Assembly (NCBI GenBank): GCA_963556495.2
Contig: OY747702.1
Span: 14,187,403-14,251,402 of the forward strand
Origin: Valencia hispanica
Taxonomy: Eukaryota; Chordata; Actinopteri; Cyprinodontiformes; Valenciidae
DNA length: 64,000 nucleotides
Reading direction: 5' to 3'
The translations under genes were made by a program, and so were the position numbers. Shown piece by piece: positions 12,870 to 23,300 of the stretch; within the stretch, counting starts at the first letter, position 1, and each line of letters opens with the position of its first letter. The notes beneath the pieces were generated by a model. That model had not been told where the DNA came from and did not search any database. It was given only the letters and a program-made list of their open reading frames with translations.

Positions 12870-13352
12870 TAGGACTGGAAGATATAGAAAAAGATCATAT
12901 CGATAGAAAGAAATGTTATATTGATCGATATATCGATAATTATCAATGACTACCAAAAAAAGGTAGAAAATATATTTTCAGTTCAGCCCTGATCATTTTA
13001 TGCTATTCTTTAATAAACTCATTATTTAATAAGAATTCAGTTCAGCCCTTTATTCAAACAACTTTTTACCATAACTGAAGGTTTCTAAGAAACAAAAGAA
13101 GATCATGTCCCACCAAGACAACTTTGCTGACCGTAGTATTTTCTGTGCTTTAATGTGTTCATTATTGTTACATTTAGTGTTGATGTGCATCCTGTATGGG
13201 TTCAAAATGACTGTAATTATTGACTAGTAATAAGCTACCCGATAGGCTATGATTAAAAGGAAGGGAAACTTTTTATTGATCCTTTTTTTTCCCTATCTCA
13301 CCACATGTCTATCGATCCATATATATTGTTATTGAATTATCGCCCAGCCCTA
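12870..13352 (-). mobile_element. hAT-type MITE, copy 1
   Basis: This 483-bp element ends in TAGGACTGGAAGATATAG on the left and ...TGGGCGATAATTCAATAACA reversed on the right. It is flanked by ttccagag (12862-12869) and ttacagag (13353-13360), a 7/8-matching 8-bp duplication as expected for hAT. It is highly similar over its whole length, in inverted orientation, to the copy at 20828-21287. It has no transposase frame. Confidence 0.82.
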
Positions 13353-13739
13353 TTACAGAGCTCATTCATTTTTTTTGTGTTCCACTTGATGTGTTCCATT
13401 TATATTGGATAATAAAAAATGTCTTCCAGTTGCAGCAGTAAATACTCTTTAGAAATGAAAGCTTATTGATCATTCACAGGGTGCAAATGAATTATTATTA
13501 CATTAGCTAAAAGTGGTCGACAATACTGTAGTTTATCGCAAAAATAAATGGTTTAAAACGTTTGAAACATGTCTAAATAATTTATCTATTTATTTTAAAT
13601 CAAGAGAACCTTTGCTCTTTGCTTCAGTAGTTGTATTACCTCCCCTGACCTCTCAGGAACTGGCCCTGTTGATGATAAGTAGGGAACAAGGGGGGTAGAA
13701 ATATTTCCTAAATAATCTTTAAGCTTCTCTCGTCACTGT

Positions 13740-14650
13740 GAGCTTATTGTTTCACGAGCCCGGGACGTTAATGTGTGCTTTCAGCTAATCACCCGTCGTC
13801 TTGACTTCCTCTCCATGGCCCGCTCCACCCGTCCTTATCGAGTCAGAGCGCCCTGACTGAAGAGACAAGAGTGGAAGGCACACAGAGCCAGCGGCGCGTG
13901 AGCGCTGGAGGTGGCTGACGTATCCCGGTGTTAGCCTATGAGAGACACGTTAGCCTTCACGTGAAAACTCGAGGTGGTCCCGTCCCAGCTGCTACAGCTG
14001 TCAACTCACCCACACAAGGACCCAACCAGAAAATAAAATAAAATAAGAAATAGAAGAAGCCTACTGCTGCACGCGCGATTTAAAAATCATACAATTCCCT
14101 AATACTATGTTCAGGGGGAAAAAAATTCCTTCAGTGAAAATTGTATTTAAGCTTCACTTTATCCGCTCGTGACTTCAATTATACACAAATAACAAGAGCA
14201 CGCGGACCAGTAAAAACAGCAGAGAAAGTCACGCGGGCTCTTCATTTAGCTCTTCATAAATAAACACAGTTGGTTTACACTTTAAAGTCGACGTTAAAAG
14301 AAGTGCTTCAAACACGAAACTCCGGTTCAATGTGTAATTGAATTATGTATTAAGCTAAGTTGTTGTAAGTTTTTTTCTTCTTCTGAGTGTTACTTTAAAA
14401 AATGAATCAAACTTCTACCTGTACGGTTTGTTTGACCTATGGAGTACGATGGTTAGCAGTTTATAAGTAATAACTCAGTAACACAAGCCACAACCGTCCT
14501 ACCTCTTCTATGAAGTTCACGTTCTCCACCAAGCGCTCCTGAATCTGGAGCCTCATGTCGCGAGCTCGTTTTCCGGGTTTGCCCTTCAAAATAAACTATT
14601 GAGCTATTGACCTAAACGCTGCTAAAACGGAACAGTTAGCGTGTTTCAAT
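13740..14650. promoter_or_regulatory. CpG-rich stretch, candidate promoter
   Basis: CpG density is clearly higher here than in surrounding AT-rich DNA (for example gccagcggcgcgtgagcgct near 13890 and tcgcgagctcg near 14557). It overlaps a candidate minus-strand first exon at 14503-14556. It could serve acsl, the unidentified gene, or both. No TATA box or annotated start was seen. Confidence 0.4.
14503..14556 (-). CDS. Candidate first coding exon of an unidentified gene
   Basis: The minus-strand ATG at 14556-14554 opens MRLQIQERLVENVNFIEE, ending exactly at a GAG/gtagga donor, in a CpG-rich setting. The composition looks like real coding sequence. I do not recognise the protein. Possible continuations in phase are 11397-11510 and 9899-9938. 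It is not in frame with the acsl start at 4664, which has its own upstream stop. Confidence 0.35.
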
Positions 14651-14873
14651 GCAAAAACGTTTTACACAACACATTAATGGATACATTAAAACACACTTTT
14701 GCTCAAAAGAAGCCTACGTAGACTTAAGAGCATTATTGTACATTTATTTTGAAAACCGTGGTCGCTTAATGTCCTGTCATCTTGCAGCTTGAGGCTGAAA
14801 GACAGAGATGCTTTGTTACTTTAAAGCTACTCTTCCATAAAACCAGTCAAACTCACCCTTGGATATGAATTGA

Positions 14874-16944
14874 CCTACCCTTGATCAAGATGACTTAGTG
14901 AATTACAGACCTATATCTAACCTTCCTTTCTTATCCAAAGTCCTTGAGAAAATAGTTGCTAATCAAGTCTGTGAACATCTAAACAGTAACGAGCTGTTTG
15001 AAGAGTTTCAGTCAGGTTTTAGAGCTCATCATAGCACTGAAACAGCACTGGTGAAGGTTACTAATGATATTCTCATAGGCTCAGATAATGGACTTGTGTC
15101 TGTTCTGGTTTTGTTAGATCTCAGAGCTGCTTTTGACACAGTCGATCATAATATTCTCTTAGAAAGGCTTGAACATGTTGCAGGGATCAAAGGAACAGCA
15201 CTAGGCTGGTTTAAATCATATTTGTCTGATAGATTCCAGTTTGTTCATCTAAATGATAAATCTTCTTCACTCTCAAGGGTTACTTGTGGAGTTCCACAGG
15301 GTTCTGTCCTTGGACCAATTCTTTTCACCATATATATGCTTCCAATTGGTAGAATCATTAGACAGCATGGGATAAATTTCCACAGCTATGCCGATGATAC
15401 ACAACTATATTTATCCATAAATCCTGATGAACCCAGTCAGTTAGGTAGATTACAGGCATGTCTGGAAGACATAAAAGCATGGATGACCCTAAACTTTTTG
15501 CTTTTAAATTCTGACAAGACAGAAGTTGCTGTCTTTGGACCAGAAGTTCTTAAACAGAAACTGATTAGTCAATCACTTCATCTGGATAGCATTAAATTGG
15601 CCCCCAGTAATAACGTAAAGAACCTCAGCGTTATTTTTGACCAAGACTTGACATTTAAATCCCATATTAAACAGGTCTTTAGGATTTCTTTCTTTCACCT
15701 CTGGAATATTGCTAAAATTAGAAACATCCTGTCCAGGAGTGATGCTGAGAAACTAGTCCATGCATTTGTTACCTCAAGGCTGGACTACTGTAATTCTTTA
15801 CTATCAGGAAGTCAACAAAATGCCATTAAAAGCCTTCAGTTGATCCAAAATGCTGCAGCAAGAGTTCTGATGACTATTAAAAAGAGAGATCACATTTCTC
15901 CTGTTTTAGCTTCCCTTCATTGGCTCCCTGTTAAATCCAGAATAGAATTTAAGATCCTTCTTCTTACATACAAAGCTCTTAATAATCAAGCTCCATCATA
16001 CATCAGAGATCTAATTGTTCCATATGTTCCTAACAGAGCCCTTCGCTCTCAGACTGCAGATTTACTTGTAGTTCCTAGGATTTCTAAAAGTAGAATGGGA
16101 GGCAGATCTTTTAGTTATCAGGCTCCTCTCCTGTGGAACCAGCTCCCAGTTTTAGTCCGTGAGGCAGACACTCTGTTTACTTTTAAGGCCAGGCTTAAAA
16201 CTTTCCTTTTTGATAAAGCTTATAGTTAGAGTGGGTTAGGTCATCCTGAGCTATCTCTGTAGTTATGCTGCTATAGGCTTAGACTGCTGGAGGACTGACT
16301 TACCCATTTTCTTCACTCTGCTACTTCCTTTTCTCCTACTACTCTCCAATTGTATTACAGTACATTCTGTTATTTCGACTGTTAACTTTGTTTTCTCTCA
16401 GTGTTTTTCTCTCCATAGAAGATATACCTGGTCTGGTATCCTGCTTGGCTGCAATGCCCTGTTGGACGGGGGGCATCGACTGGGATGATCCTCCCAGTAA
16501 CTGAACATCCACTGTGTCCTGTTATCAACTTTTTACTTTCTGTAACATAGAAAGTTCTCTTATATCAGATCTTCTGTTCCTTCTGTGTTTCTGCTCTGTC
16601 TTCTCAAACCCCCAGACGGTCGTGGCAGATGGCCGCTCCTACTGAGCCTGGTTCTGTTGGAGGTTTCTTCCTGTTAAAGGGGAGTTTTTTCTCTCCACCG
16701 TCGCTACATGCTTGCTCAGTATGAGGGATTGCTGAAGGATTGCTGTGGTTGGAAAGTCTGCATCAACGGGGCCCAACCTCACGCCAATGACTGACGCAAT
16801 CTGCTGGGATTCCTTAAATAGGAAACTTTTTAACTGATTGGAATGTTTGTATAATTGTATTGAAATAACTTCTTGTTAAGTGCCTTGAGATGACATCTGT
16901 TGTGAATTGGCGCTATATAAATAATCTGAATTGAATTGAATTGA
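14874..16944 (+). mobile_element. L2/Maui-type non-LTR retrotransposon, 5'-truncated
   Basis: The copy starts abruptly at TLDQDDLVNYRPISNL, just before the reverse-transcriptase domain, so the endonuclease part is missing. The 3' end has the L2-type ending gcgctatataaataatctg followed by tgaattgaattgaattg repeats. This pattern is typical of incomplete target-primed reverse transcription. It lies between the CpG-rich candidate first exon and the 3' end of st3gal5. Confidence 0.88.
14898..16229 (+). CDS. Reverse transcriptase of L2-type LINE (443 aa, open)
   Basis: The frame is uninterrupted from the first Met to the stop. In order it holds NYRPISNLPFLSKVLEKI, FRAHHSTETALVKV, LDLRAAFDTVDHNIL (first catalytic Asp region), GVPQGSVLGPILF and the active-site box YADDTQLY, then the C-terminal part with LHWLPVKSRIEFKI and LLWNQLPVLVREA. 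The upstream in-frame part and the whole apurinic endonuclease are absent, so the copy cannot move on its own although the RT frame is intact. Confidence 0.9.
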   Translation: MNYRPISNLPFLSKVLEKIVANQVCEHLNSNELFEEFQSGFRAHHSTETALVKVTNDILIGSDNGLVSVLVLLDLRAAFDTVDHNILLERLEHVAGIKGTALGWFKSYLSDRFQFVHLNDKSSSLSRVTCGVPQGSVLGPILFTIYMLPIGRIIRQHGINFHSYADDTQLYLSINPDEPSQLGRLQACLEDIKAWMTLNFLLLNSDKTEVAVFGPEVLKQKLISQSLHLDSIKLAPSNNVKNLSVIFDQDLTFKSHIKQVFRISFFHLWNIAKIRNILSRSDAEKLVHAFVTSRLDYCNSLLSGSQQNAIKSLQLIQNAAARVLMTIKKRDHISPVLASLHWLPVKSRIEFKILLLTYKALNNQAPSYIRDLIVPYVPNRALRSQTADLLVVPRISKSRMGGRSFSYQAPLLWNQLPVLVREADTLFTFKARLKTFLFDKAYS

Positions 16945-17279
16945 AAATTGTCACCTATAGTTAAACGTGTCATGGTTTGTTTTCCTAATTTCCAGCATAT
17001 TATCATTTAATCAAGCTAAAATCTATCCTCCCCAAAACCAGCCTCGGTGACATCACATGAGGCATATGGCAACTGAGCAGCGCCCTTAAAATACATCCAT
17101 TTGTATTTTGCTTGTCTTATCAAATAATCTTCTTCAATGGGGGGTTACTTTTATTCTGTACTGCTGGGAAATTCAGCATCAATAAAACACATTTAAAGCT
17201 GCATCATGTAATATTTTTGTTCAAATAAAACCGTTTTTAAAAATATATAGTCAGGTTTTTTTTTTATGTCCTAACGATA

Positions 17280-17660
17280 CGATTGACTGTAGTACCTTTT
17301 GCCGCGGTTGCATGTAGAGGTTTCAGCTCCAGTTATTTTGAGGCGATTCGGGGTCCAAACAGCCAGGGTTGGTTGAGAAAGTGCGTACCGTGACGTAATA
17401 AGGAACGTACGTACCCACGCGTTCATGAGGAGGCGCCGTTCTCCGTCAGTTAGCCGCTAGATACGCTAAGCTAGCCAGCCCAGACACCCACGCAAACTCC
17501 ACGGAAGTCAAAGAAGAGAAGAATTATGTCCAGCGCTACAAAGAGAAGCAAAAATGGCCTCCTTACCGTCGTAGAGCTCGGACTAATGGGCGCTTGATCG
17601 TCATGGGAATTTTTACTTTTGCATTTAGCAGACTGGAGTTCCTCTAACGGCCACATGGTG
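17280..17660. promoter_or_regulatory. CpG-rich patch of unknown role
   Basis: There are many CpGs in a short span (cgtaccgtgacgtaataagg, acgtacccacgcgttcatg). No gene start with an in-frame continuation was found next to it. It may be internal sequence of a DNA transposon or a distal promoter. Confidence 0.25.
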
Positions 17661-18909
17661 CACTCTCGGCAGCAGTCTCAGCAAATTCCAGAGCAGCTTT
17701 AAATGGTTTGTGAAGAGGACCAAGATGGGCTGGAATAGATATTTTCTTGTCATACAACAGAAGTTGTATGGGTAAACCGAAATAGTGAGTTCAGACTATA
17801 TGCAGAGCAACAGTACTCACAAATACACAAGCATTTCCATGGGTATTTAAGGTTAATATGCACAGGAAATCAATTCTATTGAATATAAATTTATTTAAAT
17901 GTAATCTTTCTTTAATCATCATTGTTTACTTCAGCTCACTAACCACGAGGGGAGATTATAGAACTTATGTTGAAACTCATCAAGCCACTCGTTCTCCATA
18001 GCAGCCGATCAGCTTGATTCCTTGTACCTCTTGTGATGTCATCGACTCAGATCCAGACAAGAAGCGGAATTAGCCGTTTTTAAAGCGTATCTTGTCAGAT
18101 CCTGCAGTAGAAAACCATATGTAATTACTCAGCTGTGTATGTATTGTTGGTATATGTTTGTTTTGTGAAAAATAAAAATCTATGCATCACTGAACAGTAT
18201 CTTTAACCAAAACCGTATCTTTCTTACTGCATAACAGTTTGCAGCTATTTATTGCTGCAGTCTACTTCCTGCAGTGGGAATTTACTGCCAGGTTACAGCT
18301 CATGTTAGTAATACCCAGGATGAGCCATGGGCTGTCCCTGGGATAGCCTGTTGTTTAGAAGCCAATAGTTACCCAGGAGTGTCCTGGCCTGGGTGTATGA
18401 TGCACCTGCAAACTTTCTGCTCTTGTGCAATGTGGACTGCTTGTAGCACCTTTAATTTAAAGCTCAGGGCTCATAAATATCACCAGATCATTTGCTTTTG
18501 TTAAATGAAGCAGCAGTTAGATTTCCTATGCTTTGGAGCTAAATGACTACACCTGTTGGACGTCACAGGTGTTGCAACCTAATAGTGCAGAGTAATGTGG
18601 TATAAAGATCCTTACATGAGTTGGAGGACGAGCTTTAGGAAACATTTGGTATGTCACCATAAGACACAAGAAGCGATGACACACTGGTTGGTTCAGACTG
18701 AAATAAGCAAGTGCCAATCCTACATTGTGGAAATCTCGAAATCTCCTCTCCCAGCTGTTTCTCGTCCCCGACTTAATTTTGAAGCATTTCTTTCGCAAAA
18801 AGCCGTCTAATGAAAGAGTGTTCCTGAGGTCAAACAGCTGACTTGACCTTTTTTTTCCCCTTTTTGTTTTACCCCATTCACTCTTCCCTTGATTATTTAT
18901 TCTACCAGC

Positions 18910-19150
18910 AAACTTCTTAAGTGGAGTACCTCATGGCTCTATTCCCAGCCACAGACTATTTAATACTCTATTTGCTTCCGTTTGGCTTTACTTTTAGAAA
19001 ACATCCCATCTTTCACAGCGACATAGATGATACACATATCTACATAGAGTTAAAGCGTATCAAACCCCTTTGTTATGAACCACAGCCCCCTTGTGTTGAT
19101 GAAATATTCCAATCGCACCGGCCTCCCTCAGTTCAAATGAGCCAGAAAGC
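18910..19150 (+). mobile_element. Decayed L2 reverse-transcriptase fragment
   Basis: The plus strand still reads like the RT core: gtggagtacctcatggctct corresponds to GVPQGS, followed by a ...LFASVWLYF-like stretch and a gatgatacacatatctac segment matching the DDTQIY box. It is broken by stops. Confidence 0.55.
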
Positions 19151-19539
19151 AATCTCTAGTTATGCTGGTGCTCAATAAAATGACAACTTTAGATTTAGGT
19201 ACCACCTTTTGTTGAACTTTTTTGGCAAACATGTGGGTGTGATATTTGGCAACTTAGTTCTGTGGATAAAAAAAAAAAGTCTTTTTTTATCAAAAAGTAA
19301 ATGGTGCTCATCTTTGAATAACCTTGAAACAGTGTTAAAACTGGGTGGGGGGGTTAGCCTTTGCCAAACTAGATGGAATGCTAGACCGGAAAGTTTTTTT
19401 GAAATGATGGTGGTAAAGCAGTGGGTGTTGTTTATTACCATAAAATATGTGAATGTAGGGCAACCAATAAAACCCTGTTGGTTTATAACAAGTAAACCAG
19501 ACAAGAATGAACACCTAGTAGTCATTCAGATATTTAGAT

Positions 19540-19545
19540 TTTATT
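19540..19545 (-). terminator. Candidate poly(A) signal for st3gal5
   Basis: Minus-strand AATAAA (plus-strand tttatt) lies about 790 bp past the st3gal5 stop codon. That would give a 3'UTR of roughly 0.8 kb over 19.53-20.33 kb. Other AT-rich sites exist, so this is a candidate only. Confidence 0.35.
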
Positions 19546-20332
19546 TTAGACAGAGTCAATATTAACACAAAAGAGTGGTTTTTATATCCATTTGATCTCA
19601 AACTAAATTACATTTTTTGAAAATTTGACAGACATGTTTATATATGTAGAAAAATAAAAACAAATCTTGTCATCAGCTTTGGAAGACCTGAAAACACTGA
19701 TGAAAATTAGAATCACTGTCAGTTCAACAGCTTGCACAGCATTCAAATAAAACAGTATGAAGCCAGCTTCAAAAACAGCTGAGAAGATCTTGAACTACAG
19801 AATTATAAATTATAAACCAAACATAAAACCATTTAGTTCTAGTGTTAGTGTCATTCAGTTGTAAAAAATGATCCGAACCAAAACAAAGCCTTGTTCAGAT
19901 GGCTCTAAATACAACTATGGGAACTCGTGGTCCTGTAAGAAACACCATGTGCTTTATACACTAAACAATGTTAAAACTGGAATGCTGGAATGGATTCCTA
20001 TAACTCAGCAGCTTCAAAATGAAAGGAGATAGCAGGATGGGTGAAGTAAGTGAGGGTGACACACTTCCTGTACCTCATTTACACAATACTGAAAGAAAAG
20101 CAGGCATTTGTTTCAATGTTCATTCCTCAAGAAGCAGCTTTGCAGTACTTTTTTTTTTAACCGAGTCTTTGAGAATTGTTGTGATCTTCACCCGTTTTCT
20201 TTCAACCTACTTTCTGTTATATCCTATTCTTGGCTTTCTTCTGCAACAGTCCTCCATCTTTTGATCTTTTGCTCATTTCCCCAAGCCAGTCTTTCAAGAT
20301 AGGAGTGAACTACCTCCAGGATATGGGAGGGG

Positions 20333-23300
20333 TCAGCTAGAGCAGAAGGAGCAGTGGATTCCTCCAGTCAGGTCGGTAACGACCCCCCCTCTCACGAGCC
20401 TCTGAAGGAAGCAAGTCTCTTCGTCCACGTTGTGCATCTTCTGCTGCTGCATTAAGCCCATGGGCAGGCGGTCGTAGTAGTGCAGTGGCACGCCCTGGTG
20501 GGACAGGTTGTAGCCGAATCCCGCCAGGCTGACCTCGTCACACAGCAGGCTGGCTAAGTTCAGGGCGGACACACCAAGGGTTGGGACATTCTGCAGGGAA
20601 ATTCCAAAACACAGGGCTTTTACTTGAAGTCAAATCAAATCAAAAAACGTGAAACACGATGTACTGCACTGATGCTGATGCCAGTGAATCATTTTTATGG
20701 GCTTATCACTGGTAGCTCTGGCCTTGAAATATGAATTGTTCTTTCTACTGGCGCTAAACTAAAAGGGCCAATTTCAGTTTCTAAATAAAATACGAGACTG
20801 ATTAGCCTGAATTCGAATAATACACATTAGGGCTGGATGATAATTCAATAACGATATATATGGATCGATACACATGTGGTGAGATAGGAAAAAAATCCTT
20901 TTAATCATAGCCTATCGGGTAGCTTATTACTACAGCCAATAATTACAGTCATTTTGAATCCATACAGGACGCATATCAACACTAAATGTAACAATAATGA
21001 ACACATTAAAGCACAGAAAATACTACGGTCAGCAAAGTTGTCTTGGTGGGACATGATCTTCTTTTGTTCCTTAGAAACTTTCAGTTATGGTAAAAAGTTG
21101 TTTAAATAAAGGGCTGAACTGAATTCTTTTTAAAAATGAGTTTATTAAAAAATAGCATTAACTGATCTGGGCTGAACAAAAAATATATTTTCTGCCTTTT
21201 TTGGTAGCCATTGATAATTATCGATATATCGATCAATATAACATTTCTTTCTATTGATATGCTCTATTTCTATATCCTCCAGCCCTAATACACATGGAAC
21301 AGAAATTATTTATCGTTACAGGATTTATAAAACATGTATTCTATTTGTGAAAACACAAAAACAGAGCAGTATGAATGTTTTTTTTTTTTTTGCCATTAAT
21401 ACAACCTTAGACATAAAAGCTGCATTATACTGACCAGTCAAACCTTCCATGGAACATTCCTCACTAGTTACAGATAATTTAAGACACAGTTTGTAATTAT
21501 GAACAATGAAAAACAAAACAAAAAAACAACCCAACCCTCCAACTGTATATCTGTCATGCACAGGTATTTTTTCTTATCCAGACCTGCATCTTTATGGAGT
21601 TGAGTCAAAACCTAGAAGCACGTTTAGAAGGAGAGAAATACAACCATAAAAGGCTCTCCACTCTGGGCCGTTTTCAATAGGAGACAGGGGGAAGCATGCA
21701 TTTGTAAAGTAGCCCTGTTGAGAGGTGCATACGGGTCACTGAAGGGAAGATGGGTGTGTGCCTTGGATCAGCAGGAAGAACTCTGCTGTACATGCCCCAG
21801 AAGGCCTGTTCAGTTCAGAACAAAGCTGTTTTTCCAGCTACATGCTCTGCAGCAGAATGGTGTGGATCTGAAGACAGGACATCATCCAGCACTTCTGATT
21901 TATCACCCTTAAATTGTATTTTTGGGAATTATGCAAAAGCATAACATTTGCAGATAATTTGCAATTGCATGAAAACTACATTTCAAATTGCGGTCGTCTT
22001 TCAGCATATAAATAACTTGTGGTGCCACTGTAACTTTAAAATCAGGGAGAATAGTGCCTTTTACCAGCATCTTTTATTCATTCATCTTTTATTTATTGAT
22101 GGCTCACTGAAGCCATTAATAAAAACTTTATTACATCTGCCAACTGACTTCATTGATCTTAATACTGCAGTTCCTAAAATATAACACAAGGGGGGGATAT
22201 TTCTTCACGTATCAAGAAAATGTGTTGCTTGGTCTGCAGAGATTACATGTAAAAACGTTGATGCCTTTTGATTTGATCTCTTTCTGATCTTTGCATGGTT
22301 ACTACTGAACATTTAAATCCTCCTTTCAAGACAAAATTACATCCCAGCTTTAGACAAACGCTTATTTTCATTCCCACTTTGTCTTTGCATACCTGAGATC
22401 AAGCAGGTTTAAAACTAGTCCCCCCTAGAGTGGTTAGTCCTGAGTGGATTGACCACTTTGACATTCTCCAGAATGTTTTAGCCATATTTCTGTCAAACAA
22501 AAAGCTAACCTAGTAGCTGTGTCTGCTGTCTTGTTAACCTCCTTTGGCCCATTTTTGCTCCGCTATGATTCATCAGCCAGCACACCCTGTTAACCACTCA
22601 GCAGCTGGCCCAGACATAATAGTTGGACATAAGCAAATATAATGTGGTTTTTGTTGTCCAGCTGCTTTGTGCTGCATTCTGCGTTACCTCGGAATCCATT
22701 GGACCCTACCTGGTCCCAGCCCCACAGGCGCTGCCTGGGCTTAGGGTATTTGAGGAAGCCAATGGCCGTCTCTCTGATGACGTTGGGGTTCAGGAGTCGG
22801 AACCTTGAAGGATCCAGAGGAATTTCCTTTGGAACCTTCTGCCAGAAGAAGAGTCGGTCCAACAGAGGCTGCAACACAAAGCGACACTTTGATTGTAAAG
22901 GAGCAGACACTCTCCTCGTCACATGCTAGCAAAACGTCACATGACAAGGTTGGTCCTCTGAGAACCAAATACTCAACCTAACTGATGCATTATGGGTAAG
23001 CCCCGCTGGCTCTTAGAATGTTCAGAAACCAGTTGAACCCTCACGTCACATTGATCTGGAATCGTATTTTATCCAGCCTGTTGTTAAGCCATCTCCATAT
23101 ATTGTGACATAGCTTTGGACGCATGGTAACACATCTCAATATTCTTTAAAGCCAATCATCGTCTTCCTCCTGCAACACGTTGTTCTACTTTTTGCTGCTG
23201 CATCAGATGAAGTGCATCATCAATACCTCGTAGTAGTGCTGTTAGCGGCGGATTACTAAAAGGTGCAAGTGGGGGAAAAAGATGGCTGCTCATCACCATG

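Larger units (their letters stand above)
16945..19538. other. Intergenic spacer between L2 copy and st3gal5 3' end
   Basis: This stretch contains a CpG-rich patch at 17280-17660 and a decayed L2 fragment at about 18910-19150; the rest is AT-rich. Around the CpG patch the plus strand has a short ATG frame (MSSATKRSKNGLLTVVELGL) that stops soon after. It may be part of an uncharacterised DNA element between about 17193 and 18210 rather than a gene. Confidence 0.4.
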
